From: Verrucomicrobiota bacterium
GTDB lineage: Bacteria > Verrucomicrobiota > Verrucomicrobiia > Verrucomicrobiales > Verrucomicrobiaceae
Length of the DNA: 46,099 nt
Reading direction: 5' to 3'
Assembly: GCA_963204975.1 (NCBI GenBank)
Contig: CAUJJC010000132.1
Span: forward strand, 1 to 46,099
The first letter of the stretch is position 1. Each line of letters begins with the position of its first letter. Below the pieces are notes generated by a model, which saw nothing but the letters and a program-made list of their open reading frames with translations, ran no database searches and was not told the DNA's origin. Positions 8,947-15,829 of this stretch are shown here, in pieces. The translations under genes were made by a program, and so were the position numbers.

Positions 8947-9009
8947 TGGTGGTCCGAGGCATCTCCGAAGTTGCCTGATCCGTGATCTTCGTGAACAGAC
9001 ACGATCACC

Positions 9010-10257
9010 ATGAATCGCCGTCACTTTCTCGCCTCCTCGTCCGCCTTGACCGTCACCGCTTTGTTCGGTGCTACCCCGCCGAAACGCATCCTCCTGCGCT
9101 CCTCGTGGCAGACGGTGAATATTGGCGACATCGGCCACACCCCAGGGATGCTGCGTTTGCTCAAACAGCACCTGCCGGATGCCGAGGTGAAGCTGTGGCC
9201 CAGCGACGTGAAGAATGGCGTCGAGGAAATGCTCCGCCAGCGCTTCCCCAAGGTGGAGATCGTCAGAGGCACCGAGCACCTCAGAGCTGCGTTCAAGGAC
9301 TGCGACTTCCTCCTGCACGGCTCCGGCCCCTCACTCGTGGCCCAGAAAGATGTGGCGAAGTGGGTGAAGGAAACGGGCAAGCCCTTCGGCGTCGGCGGCA
9401 TCACGCTGCCGATGCAGGGTTCCTCCTCCACCAAGCCCTCCTCAGACAGCGCGATTACCGAGACCATTAAGCTCCTCAGCCAGGCGAAGTTCGTCTTCTT
9501 CCGCGACTCGAAGTCGCTGGAACTCGCCAAGGCCAAAGGCTGCACCGCACCGATCATGGAGTTCGGGCCCGATGGAGCCTTCGGAGTCGATTTGAGAGCG
9601 GAGGCAAAGGCCGAGGCCTTCCTCGCCCAGCATGGTCTGAAGGCCGGCGAGTTCCTCTGCTGCATCCCGCGTCTGCGCTTCACGCCGTATTGGGTGATCC
9701 CCAGCAAGAAGGCGAAGTTCGATGAGACCAAGCACACGCGGAATGAGGCGATGAAGGACCACGATCACGCTCCGCATCGCGAGGCCATCACGCGCATCGT
9801 GCGCGAGACCAGCATGAAAGTGCTCCTCTGCCCCGAGGACGAAACGCAGATGGCCGTGGCCAAGGAAAACCTCTTCGACAAGCTGCCCGATGATGTGAAG
9901 GCGAAGGTCGTCTGGCGCGACACCTACTGGCTCACCGATGAAGCCGTGAGCACCTACATCCGCAGTGCGGGCCTGTTTGGCAATGAGATGCACAGCCCCA
10001 TCATGTGCATCGGCAATGGCATTCCCGCCATCGTCTGCCGCTGGGCCGAGCAGACCAGCAAGGGCTACATGTGGGAAGACATCGGCCTGGGCGAATGGCT
10101 CTTCGATTTCGACAACGAAGCCGATGTGAAGCGCCTCCCCGAAGTCGCCCTCGCCATGGCCAAAGATCCCGCCGCCGCGAAGGCCAAGGCCGCCAAGGCC
10201 CTCGAAGTCGTCCATGCCCGCCAAAAGGCCATGATGGACGCCGTTGCGAGAGGCTGA
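9010..10257 (+). CDS. Polysaccharide pyruvyl transferase family protein with Tat signal
   Basis: Product of 415 aa. It starts with [20 protein letters not shown], a twin-arginine type signal, which is unusual for this family because most members are cytoplasmic. The body has the family pattern: a first loop [15 protein letters not shown], then [34 protein letters not shown] (matching the usual RD-S-S element), [10 protein letters not shown], and a C-terminal half with [10 protein letters not shown] and [20 protein letters not shown] (the usual RLH-ihal-ai-aP element). Typical members transfer pyruvate from PEP to sugars of extracellular polymers. Export of this copy suggests an altered role. 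It follows the PQQ-repeat gene after a terminator-like hairpin, so it probably has its own promoter. Confidence 0.8.
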   Translation: MNRRHFLASSSALTVTALFGATPPKRILLRSSWQTVNIGDIGHTPGMLRLLKQHLPDAEVKLWPSDVKNGVEEMLRQRFPKVEIVRGTEHLRAAFKDCDFLLHGSGPSLVAQKDVAKWVKETGKPFGVGGITLPMQGSSSTKPSSDSAITETIKLLSQAKFVFFRDSKSLELAKAKGCTAPIMEFGPDGAFGVDLRAEAKAEAFLAQHGLKAGEFLCCIPRLRFTPYWVIPSKKAKFDETKHTRNEAMKDHDHAPHREAITRIVRETSMKVLLCPEDETQMAVAKENLFDKLPDDVKAKVVWRDTYWLTDEAVSTYIRSAGLFGNEMHSPIMCIGNGIPAIVCRWAEQTSKGYMWEDIGLGEWLFDFDNEADVKRLPEVALAMAKDPAAAKAKAAKALEVVHARQKAMMDAVARG

Positions 10258-10290
10258 TCGCCTCTCTGGCCAGGCCTGCTAGAATCAAAT

Positions 10291-10365
10291 TCACCTCAAG
10301 GCCATCATCAGTTGCTTCACGTTGGCCACGTTCCGGCGTTGTTCGGCGAGGGGTGCATGGGAAGG
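10291..10365 (-). pseudogene. hsdS remnant (conserved repeat plus stop)
   Basis: The minus strand reads APLAEQRRNVANVKQLMMAL followed by a TGA at 10293-10291. This matches the conserved repeat of type I specificity subunits (compare PLAEQRRIVAKVEQLMSLV in the intact hsdS). At DNA level about 50 bases match hsdS 10980-11033 and 11814-11867. Nothing before it continues as coding sequence. It is the tail of a former specificity gene, separated from the intact one by the small acidic gene. Confidence 0.75.
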
Positions 10366-10409
10366 CTCCAGGGTGCAACTCCCCGCCCGAAGTGTATGCC
10401 AGATGGATC

Positions 10410-10865
10410 TCATGGCTCCTCCAGCGCTCGAAGGAGAAGCTGCACCTGCTTCTGGCATTCCAGCAAGGTGTTCATCACCGTGGTGCGGCGTGGTTCCTTC
10501 AGATTGAGGCCCATGTCCATGAGCTGTTCCAGCTTCTCTTCCATCATCCGCACCTCGTCCACCTCCTCCATGATGATGCTCTCCTGCGCCAGCAGCACCT
10601 TGAGACGGTCTGCCAGCGAGTTGTATTGTTCTGGCACCAGAAAGTCGGCCATCTCGTCCTTGAGTTGGCGGATCAATAGGAGCACCTCCTCTACCTGCTC
10701 AGGCGTCATCTCTCCCCGTTTCTCATCAAGGTGACGCTGCAGGACATCAAGCAAGGAATCGGCCCTCTTTGGATTTTCCAGCAGCCATGCGTCAAAGTCC
10801 TCCTCCGTCATTTTCTTTTGGGGCGGAAGCGAAGGGTCGCTGGGCGGCACATCAGGGTTGTTCAT
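10410..10865 (-). CDS. Small acidic helical protein next to hsdS
   Basis: Product of 151 aa that I do not recognise. It begins 15 bp after the hsdS stop on the same strand, so it is probably co-transcribed. The sequence starts with a Pro/Ser-rich segment of about 18 residues. It then becomes almost entirely helical with heptad-like leucines (LLDVLQRHLDEKR, EEVLLLIRQLKDEMADFL, VRMMEEKLEQLMDMG). By count there are 33 Asp/Glu against 18 Lys/Arg, giving a net charge near -15. It has no signal peptide or membrane helix. It sits exactly between the intact hsdS and the hsdS remnant. Possible roles are a restriction-modulating protein or an unrelated cargo gene; neither is proven. Confidence 0.7.
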   Translation of the reverse strand: MNNPDVPPSDPSLPPQKKMTEEDFDAWLLENPKRADSLLDVLQRHLDEKRGEMTPEQVEEVLLLIRQLKDEMADFLVPEQYNSLADRLKVLLAQESIIMEEVDEVRMMEEKLEQLMDMGLNLKEPRRTTVMNTLLECQKQVQLLLRALEEP

Positions 10866-10880
10866 GGCTCTGTTTCTGTT

Positions 10881-12488
10881 TCAGAATGCTGCAGTGAGTT
10901 CGGCGACGAGGGCGGAGAGGAGGTTCGCGGCGGCGGCGCGGGAGGCGGCGAGCTGCGTTTCCAACGCGCAGACCAAGGACATCAGTTGCTCCACTTTGGC
11001 CACGATCCGGCGTTGTTCGGCGAGGGGTGGGAGCGCGATGGGCAAATTGCATATGACCTCTCTGCCGATGTTCTTCATCGAGCTGCTCGTGCCTGAGGCG
11101 TTGCGCATGTAATATTCGCGGGACGGATCCGATAGATTGGCGAGATTGATGAAGGCTTTTTCGATCTCGTCGGGAAACGTGAATCGCACGATCTTGTCGC
11201 TCATCATCAATCGCGGCGGCGTCTGGTCGACAACGACACTGCGGGCGACGAGTTCCTCGGTGTTAGCACGAGAGAGCAGGAAATCACCGGCCTTCACTTC
11301 GCAGTCAGGACGGCTCGTCATTCCCGGAGGCAGAGCTTTGTTTTCGTCAGGCTTGAAGACGCCCCATGAAACGGCGCTGACTTTCAAGACTCCCCAGTCG
11401 GTTCCCGAGCGTGCTTCGGGCAGGCATTGCGGACTCCATCCCGAGTCACTGGTGAGTGAGATGTTTCCGAGGCGGACCCATGACCACGAAAACGGGACAT
11501 CGTAAGGCTCTTCGTCCGGCGATACAGGCTCATATTCTTTGGCCTTCTTCGCGTGCCTCATCTGTGCAATGCGCTCAATCAACTCCTCCGCCGGTTCGTC
11601 GTTGGGGTCTTGGGGGACGAGTTTGCCTTGGACGGCAAGGGTGAGGATGGACTTTCGCAAGTCTGAAGGATGAATGCTGAAGGATGAATGGAAGAGAAAA
11701 TGGAGGTTGGCCGGGGTGGGCGCGTCGGCGAAGCGGGCCAGTGACGCGCGGGCGAGCTTGCTGGCCTGCTCCTCCCGTTCCTGCTGCTGCGCCTCCAGCC
11801 GATCACACAACGCCATCAACTCATCCACCTTCGCCACGATCCGCTTCTGCTCGGCGAGGGGTGGGAGTGGAATCCTTGCGGCTTTCAGCAGCTTGAAATG
11901 CCGGGCATAGCCTCGGCTTTCCAGCGGTAGCCAACGGAGCACCAAAAAGTAAAAGCGTGGGTCGATGCAAAGCGGCTGGAGCAGTTTCACGCCGTCAGCA
12001 CCGACAACGAAATCGAAATCGATGAATTTCGTTTCCCGAGTGTGATCGCCAAATAGGACAATCGGCTTGGCGACGCTGATTACTTTGTCGGAGTCATCGC
12101 AGTATCCGCGGATGAACATCTTGCCCTGGTCAACTACTGGATACTTCCCTGACTCCAGAATGTCCTTGGTTTGAACCTTCTTGCCTTGGTCCGACACCAT
12201 GACTGCCGGTGTCGTGGCACCGATCCACTCCCAGTTCACTGGAATTTCGAATGCCTCATCGTCGGGAGTTGAGCCTTGCCCTTCATCGGAGCGTTCACTG
12301 CGCCCTGTTCGACGGTTTTTTTCAGCAAGAATCCGTTTCAGCAACTCCACCGCAGGCTCGTCTGCAAGGTTCTGAATAACGAGTTTCCCTCGGACCGCCA
12401 AATGCCGCACCAGCTCACGCATCTTCGCCACCGCATTGGGCGCGTCGGCGAAGAGGTCGAACTTCTCGAAGAAGGTTTCCAGAGTCAT
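10881..12488 (-). CDS. hsdS: Type I restriction-modification specificity subunit HsdS
   Basis: Product of 535 aa. It has the usual two target-recognition domains, each followed by the conserved helical repeat: PPLAEQKRIVAKVDELMALC in the middle and PPLAEQRRIVAKVEQLMSLV near the C-terminus. An N-terminal helical segment (FFEKFDLFADAPNAVAKMRELVRHLAVRGKL) is echoed mid-protein by LRKSILTLAVQGKLVP. The two recognition domains define the two halves of a bipartite DNA target; the subunit joins two HsdM and two HsdR subunits. The gene is 706 bp downstream of hsdM, an unusually wide gap filled by palindromic repeats, so it may need its own promoter. The acidic gene follows after 15 bp. Confidence 0.93.
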   Translation of the reverse strand: MTLETFFEKFDLFADAPNAVAKMRELVRHLAVRGKLVIQNLADEPAVELLKRILAEKNRRTGRSERSDEGQGSTPDDEAFEIPVNWEWIGATTPAVMVSDQGKKVQTKDILESGKYPVVDQGKMFIRGYCDDSDKVISVAKPIVLFGDHTRETKFIDFDFVVGADGVKLLQPLCIDPRFYFLVLRWLPLESRGYARHFKLLKAARIPLPPLAEQKRIVAKVDELMALCDRLEAQQQEREEQASKLARASLARFADAPTPANLHFLFHSSFSIHPSDLRKSILTLAVQGKLVPQDPNDEPAEELIERIAQMRHAKKAKEYEPVSPDEEPYDVPFSWSWVRLGNISLTSDSGWSPQCLPEARSGTDWGVLKVSAVSWGVFKPDENKALPPGMTSRPDCEVKAGDFLLSRANTEELVARSVVVDQTPPRLMMSDKIVRFTFPDEIEKAFINLANLSDPSREYYMRNASGTSSSMKNIGREVICNLPIALPPLAEQRRIVAKVEQLMSLVCALETQLAASRAAAANLLSALVAELTAAF

Positions 12489-12511
12489 GACCGGGAGCCT
12501 CCAATGCCGGA

Positions 12512-12876
12512 CAGAACCCCATTGGGGTTCGTGTTTATGGATGGATGGGCACCCTGGGTTCTGCGAACCCTGGGCTCGATTACGGAAGCCCGTTGGGCTT
12601 CAGAGATGGTGCGGTGATGTTGGGCTTTAGATAATGGGCGAGGAAGTTGGGCTTCGGTGATGGCGCGGAGTTGTTGGGGAGCGATGGTTGCGGCTCTCCG
12701 TTGCGCTTCGACAATGGACAGAACCCCGTTGGGGTTCGTGGGTTTGGATGGATGGGCACCCAGGGTTCTGCGAACCCTGGGCTCAATTACGGAAGCCCAT
12801 TGGGCTTCAGAAATGGTGCGGTGATGTTGGGCTTTAGATAATGGGCGAGGACGTTGGGCTTCGATGATGGCGCGGA
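12512..12876. repeat. Tandem pair of a 158-bp repeat carrying three-hairpin modules R1 and R2
   Basis: 12512-12669 and 12719-12876 are two direct copies with a constant offset of 207 bp and no indels, roughly 90 percent identical. Each opens with three palindromes: GAACCCC-N3-GGGGTTC, then CCCAGGGTTC-tgc-GAACCCTGGG (one mismatch in copy 1), then GAAGCCC-N3-GGGCTTC. These are followed by a shared non-palindromic tail (ATGGTGCGGTGATGTTGGGC...). They lie between hsdM and hsdS. A long minus-strand reading frame across this region (12485-13198) is made of repeat translations and is not a gene. Confidence 0.88.
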
Positions 12877-12958
12877 CTTTTCGAGATTCGAAATTGACGC
12901 GCACGAAGTCGGGGGCTCGACCTACGCCCCCATCACGGTTCCATCCTGCCGTTCCCTG

Positions 12959-13177
12959 AATCCCAACGGGATTTCGTAATTGAGCCCAGGGTTGCGGCAG
13001 CGCCGCTACCCTGGGTTTATCGCCCTCCGTCATGCAACCCCAACGGGGTTGCGTCCTGCACCGCCGACCGAACGACGCAACCCCGTTGGGGTTGATGTGC
13101 TTGTTGCCACAATCCCAGGGTAGGCGCTCGTGCCTCGCGCCAACCCTGGGCTGAATGACGGAACACCGTTGGCGTTC
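12959..13177. repeat. Three-hairpin palindromic modules R3 (inverted) and R4 (direct)
   Basis: R3 (12959-13052) has the hairpins in reverse order: AATCCC-aac-GGGATT, then CCCAGGGT...ACCCTGGG, then GCAACCCC-aac-GGGGTTGC. R4 (13078-13177) runs in the direct order: CAACCCC-gtt-GGGGTTG, then CCCAGGGT with an enlarged loop, then an imperfect GAACaCC-gtt-GGcGTTC. Together with R1 and R2 they fill the hsdM-hsdS gap. Between R2 and R3 (12877-12958) I see no gene. Confidence 0.8.
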
Positions 13178-13194
13178 TTGGGTGCCGGCTCGGA

Positions 13195-14649
13195 TCATTT
13201 CGTCAACGCCTCCATCAACTGCGCTTTCAACTGCCCCCGCGTTTCCGCTATCTGGGCGAGGAGCTTTTCGTATTCGGGCAGGAGGTGGTCCACGTCGCCG
13301 GGGCCGGTGTCGGGGTTGTGCGGGTTCTTGAGGTCCAGATTAAAATTGCCGGCCTTGATCTGGTCGATGGAGACGCGCCAGGCCTGCTCGTTTTCCACGC
13401 GGGATTTGAAACCGTCTTTTTCCTCGCCCCACCAGGCGCGCTCGGCCTCGAACTCCTCGATGCGGATGGGCTTGCCCTTGTTGTAGCTCTTGACACCGGG
13501 CGGATAGGGGTGCTCGTAATACCAGACGTGGGTGGTGGGCGCACCTTTGGTGAAGAAGAGGAGGTTGGTGCGGATGCCGGTGTAGGGATTGAAGACGCCG
13601 TTGGGCAGGCGGACGATGGTGTGCAGGTTGCACTCGGTGAGGAGGGCTTCCTTGATGCGGGTCTTGACGCCTTCGCCGAAGAGGGTGCCGTCGGGCAGCA
13701 CGAGTCCGGCGCGGCCGCCGGGCTTGAGGATCTTCATGAGGAGCACGAGGAAGAGGTCGGCGGTCTCGCGGGTGCGGAACTCGGCGGGGTAGTTGGACTC
13801 GATGCCGTCCTCCTCCATGCCGCCGAAGGGCGGGTTGGTGACAATGACGTCCACGCGCTCCTTCGGGCACCAATCGCGCAGGGGGCGGGCGAGGGTGTTA
13901 TCATGCCGGACGTTGGAGGGGACGTCGATGCCGTGCAGGAGGAGATTGGTCATGCACAGGACGTGCGGAAGATGCTTCTTCTCGATGCCGGCGAAGCAGT
14001 CCTGGATGGTGCGCTCGTGGGCCTCGGTCTTGGCCTGCTTGCGCAGGTGCTCGATGGCGCAAACGAGGAAGCCGCCCGTGCCGCAGGCGGGGTCGAGCAC
14101 GCTTTCGCCGAGGCGGGGATTGACCTGCTCGACGATGAACTGGGTGACGGCGCGCGGGGTGTAGAACTCACCGGCGTTCCCAGCGGACTGGAGGTCCTTG
14201 AGGAGCTTCTCGTAGATGTCGCCAAACATGTGGCGATCATCGGAGGCGTTGAAGTCGATGCCGTTGATCTTGTTGATGACCTGGCGCATCAACGTGCCGT
14301 TTTTCATGTAGTTGTTGGCTCCATCAAACGCGGCCTTGATGAGCGTGACGATGTCGCCACTGCCGGAGAGGACTTTCAGTTTGGGCAGCAGGTCGTTGTT
14401 GGCAAAAGCTAGCAAAGCATCCCCCGTGATGCCTTCTTCATCGGTGGCCCAGTTCGACCAGCGGAGTTCCTTGGGCAGCGGGGATTTGTAGTTGTCGCGG
14501 AGGAGTTCCATCTCCTGCTCGCGGTCATCAAAGATTTTGAGGAAGAACATCCAGCCGAGCTGGGCCAGGCGCTGGGCATCACCATCCACACCGGCGTCTT
14601 TGCGCATGATGTCCTGGATGGTTTTGATGAGGTTGGAGACGTTGGGCAT
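13195..14649 (-). CDS. hsdM: Type I restriction-modification DNA methyltransferase subunit HsdM
   Basis: Product of 484 aa from the ATG at 14649 (MPNVSNLIKTIQDIMRKDAG), the usual start of this HsdM subgroup; a longer frame from 14721 adds an atypical hydrophobic leader. The N-terminal helical HsdM_N domain is at about 1-140. The N6-adenine methylase domain follows, with SAM-binding motif DPACGTGGF at 186-194 and catalytic NPPF at 272-275. It methylates adenine in the target recognised by HsdS. All motifs are intact. It belongs to a different HsdM subgroup from the remnant at 18223-18504. It is separated from hsdR by a transposase gene, repeats and a pseudogene, and from hsdS by four palindromic modules. 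Confidence 0.95.
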   Translation of the reverse strand: MPNVSNLIKTIQDIMRKDAGVDGDAQRLAQLGWMFFLKIFDDREQEMELLRDNYKSPLPKELRWSNWATDEEGITGDALLAFANNDLLPKLKVLSGSGDIVTLIKAAFDGANNYMKNGTLMRQVINKINGIDFNASDDRHMFGDIYEKLLKDLQSAGNAGEFYTPRAVTQFIVEQVNPRLGESVLDPACGTGGFLVCAIEHLRKQAKTEAHERTIQDCFAGIEKKHLPHVLCMTNLLLHGIDVPSNVRHDNTLARPLRDWCPKERVDVIVTNPPFGGMEEDGIESNYPAEFRTRETADLFLVLLMKILKPGGRAGLVLPDGTLFGEGVKTRIKEALLTECNLHTIVRLPNGVFNPYTGIRTNLLFFTKGAPTTHVWYYEHPYPPGVKSYNKGKPIRIEEFEAERAWWGEEKDGFKSRVENEQAWRVSIDQIKAGNFNLDLKNPHNPDTGPGDVDHLLPEYEKLLAQIAETRGQLKAQLMEALTK

Positions 14650-14738
14650 GAAGAGGAAAGGATGAATGATGAAGAGGGAAAAGAGCAAGCGCAGAGTGGA
14701 TCGGAAGGTTTCATCCCTCATCCTTCAACCCTCACCCT

Positions 14739-15016
14739 TTAGCCATCCTTTCCCTTCTTCGCATTCTTCGAGATCGTCGTCAGAATCGCCAGGAGCTGGT
14801 TGGTTTTCGTCTTGGAGGGATTCGAGCTTGGGGACCGGGATGGTGCCTCTTTTGCTAAGGAGTTCGAGCCATTAGCTGGTTTGATGAGCGCCCCCGCGCT
14901 CACCCTTCGGGCAATGCTTCGCATTGTCTGCCGCGCTCCGCTCGGCTCATCGAGTTCCTTCAAGCAGTCGCCGACTTTGGCGATGAACTCGGCTTTGGAA
15001 CGTGCCCGCCGTTCTG
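14739..15016 (-). pseudogene. Four-helix-bundle (S23/Avd-like) protein pseudogene
   Basis: The minus strand first reads ARSKAEFIAKVGDCLKELDE, a hallmark of four-helix-bundle proteins (23S rRNA intervening-sequence/Avd-like family). After a 65-bp insertion (14883-14947) another frame gives TS-stop-WLELLSKRGTIPVPKLESLQDE, and one extra A moves the frame to TNQLLAILTTISKNAKKGKDG-stop. Removing the insertion restores LDETS before the stop. The N-terminal half is absent, replaced by palindromic module R5. So the gene is truncated, has an in-frame TAA where a tyrosine codon is likely, a +1 frameshift and an insertion. It is clearly dead. Confidence 0.8.
14883..14947. mobile_element. 65-bp mini-hairpin element inserted in the four-helix-bundle pseudogene
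   Basis: The insertion is a row of small hairpins: GAGCGC-ccc-GCGCTC, CCC-ttc-GGG, CAATGC-ttc-GCATTG and GCG-ctc-CGC. The outer ends GATGAGC and GCTCATC are inverted repeats. Its borders are defined by restoring the host reading frame, which joins ...CTGGTTT to CATCGAG. It encodes nothing, so it must have moved by proteins supplied in trans, if it is mobile. Confidence 0.65.
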
Positions 15017-15022
15017 GCAGGG

Positions 15023-15112
15023 AAGCCCAACGGGCTTGAGGAATTGAGCCCAGGGTTCACCGAACCCTGGGTGACTTCCAATGAACGTGATTTTCCAAGT
15101 CCAACGGGGTTG
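15023..15112. repeat. Three-hairpin palindromic module R5 (inverted orientation)
   Basis: In plus-strand order: AAGCCC-aac-GGGCTT (15023-15037), a perfect 10-bp stem CCCAGGGTTC-acc-GAACCCTGGG (15049-15071), and a degenerate CCAAC-GGGGTTG (15101-15112). It shares GAACCCTGGGCTCAATT with R2 when read on the minus strand. It lies just downstream of the transposase gene and cuts off the N-terminus of the four-helix-bundle pseudogene. Confidence 0.82.
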
Positions 15113-15136
15113 AGTCCACCATGGCATCCGGTGTGG

Positions 15137-15592
15137 TCAATCCCAGACATAGGCCTCGTCCCATGATTGACCATGACGCCGCAGCAGCTCCCGATACTCA
15201 TCCTGAAAGGTGAGAGTGCGATGGTGCTTCTCCTGATTCTCAATGTAAGCCGCAACTGTGGGCACAAGAGATTCCGACACGGAGAAGCATCCGTAGCCAG
15301 CCTGCCAGTGAAACGCGGAGAACAAGCCACCGCGCTCCTGGAGCCAGCCGGTGGACACCCGTTTCACTTCCTTCACAAAATCCGCGATGCAGAGGGTGCG
15401 CGGCAGCGTGGTGAGAAGATGGACGTGATCCGCCACGCCACCAATCTGGATGGGAAGGCAATCAAGGGTCTTGGCGCAGCCGCCGAGGTAGGCGTGCAAA
15501 TCCATGCGCATGGGAATATCGGTGAAAACCGGTTCACGATGCTTGGTCGAGAAGACGGTGTGGATGAGGACACGAGCGAGCGATTGCGGCAT
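15137..15592 (-). CDS. REP-associated tyrosine transposase (IS200-like, Y1/HUH)
   Basis: Product of 151 aa from the ATG at 15592 (MPQSLARVLIHTVFSTK), the standard start of this family; an upstream GTG at 15625 runs into palindrome R6 and is less likely. It has the HUH motif as HVH at residues 56-58 and the nucleophilic tyrosine at Y116 (YIENQ). The single-domain Y1 transposase cuts and joins single-stranded DNA at hairpins. There is no tnpB and no separate IS ends; instead the gene is flanked on both sides by inverted copies of the three-hairpin module (R5, R6). This is the arrangement of RAYT genes that mobilise REP/BIME repeats. The gene is full length with catalytic residues present, so it is probably functional. 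Confidence 0.9.
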   Translation of the reverse strand: MPQSLARVLIHTVFSTKHREPVFTDIPMRMDLHAYLGGCAKTLDCLPIQIGGVADHVHLLTTLPRTLCIADFVKEVKRVSTGWLQERGGLFSAFHWQAGYGCFSVSESLVPTVAAYIENQEKHHRTLTFQDEYRELLRRHGQSWDEAYVWD

Positions 15593-15623
15593 GACGTCAG
15601 GCGGCGTTGTAGCGGGGGCGGTC

Positions 15624-15710
15624 ACAACCCCGTTGGGGTTGTGGAATGGGACGACGGCTGCCCAGGGTTCTGCGACCCCTGGGCTAAATTACGGAAGCCC
15701 TTTGGGCTTC
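15624..15710. repeat. Three-hairpin palindromic module R6 (direct orientation)
   Basis: ACAACCCC-gtt-GGGGTTGT (15624-15642), CCCAGGGTTC-tgc-GACCCCTGGG with one mismatch (15661-15683), and GAAGCCC-ttt-GGGCTTC (15694-15710). It lies immediately upstream of the transposase gene, opposite in orientation to R5. Confidence 0.85.
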
Positions 15711-15723
15711 ATGAATGGAGTGA

Positions 15724-15803
15724 TCTGTGCGAGGCATGGTTTGTGCGAGGCATGGTCTGTGCGGGGCATGGTCTGTGCGAGGCATGGTCTGTGCGAGGCA
15801 TCA
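15724..15803. repeat. 16-bp tandem repeat, five copies, downstream of hsdR
   Basis: Five consecutive units of TCTGTGCGAGGCATGG, differing by one or two bases. The unit length is not a multiple of three and the block is non-coding, between the hsdR stop (15830) and module R6. There are no spacers, so it is not a CRISPR. Copy number is likely to vary between strains. Confidence 0.9.
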
Positions 15804-15829
15804 AGGTTTTTGGGACCGCTATCCACTCA

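Noticed and set aside
10001..10378. 125-codon minus-strand frame overlapping the hsdS remnant
   Set aside because: It reads a different frame from the PLAEQRR match and is antisense to the pyruvyl transferase-like gene.
12485..13198. 237-codon minus-strand frame with NPNGV/QPRWG-like repeats
   Set aside because: It is a translation of palindromic repeats R1-R4; composition is Arg/Pro-rich, there is no domain, and the repeat structure is at DNA level on both strands.
13285..14412. 375-codon plus-strand frame opposite hsdM
   Set aside because: Antisense to an intact methylase with SAM and NPPF motifs; it is rich in Gly, Val and Ala and has no domain.
15724..15803. Possible CRISPR array
   Set aside because: Units are directly adjacent without spacers and only 16 bp long, and no cas gene is in the window.
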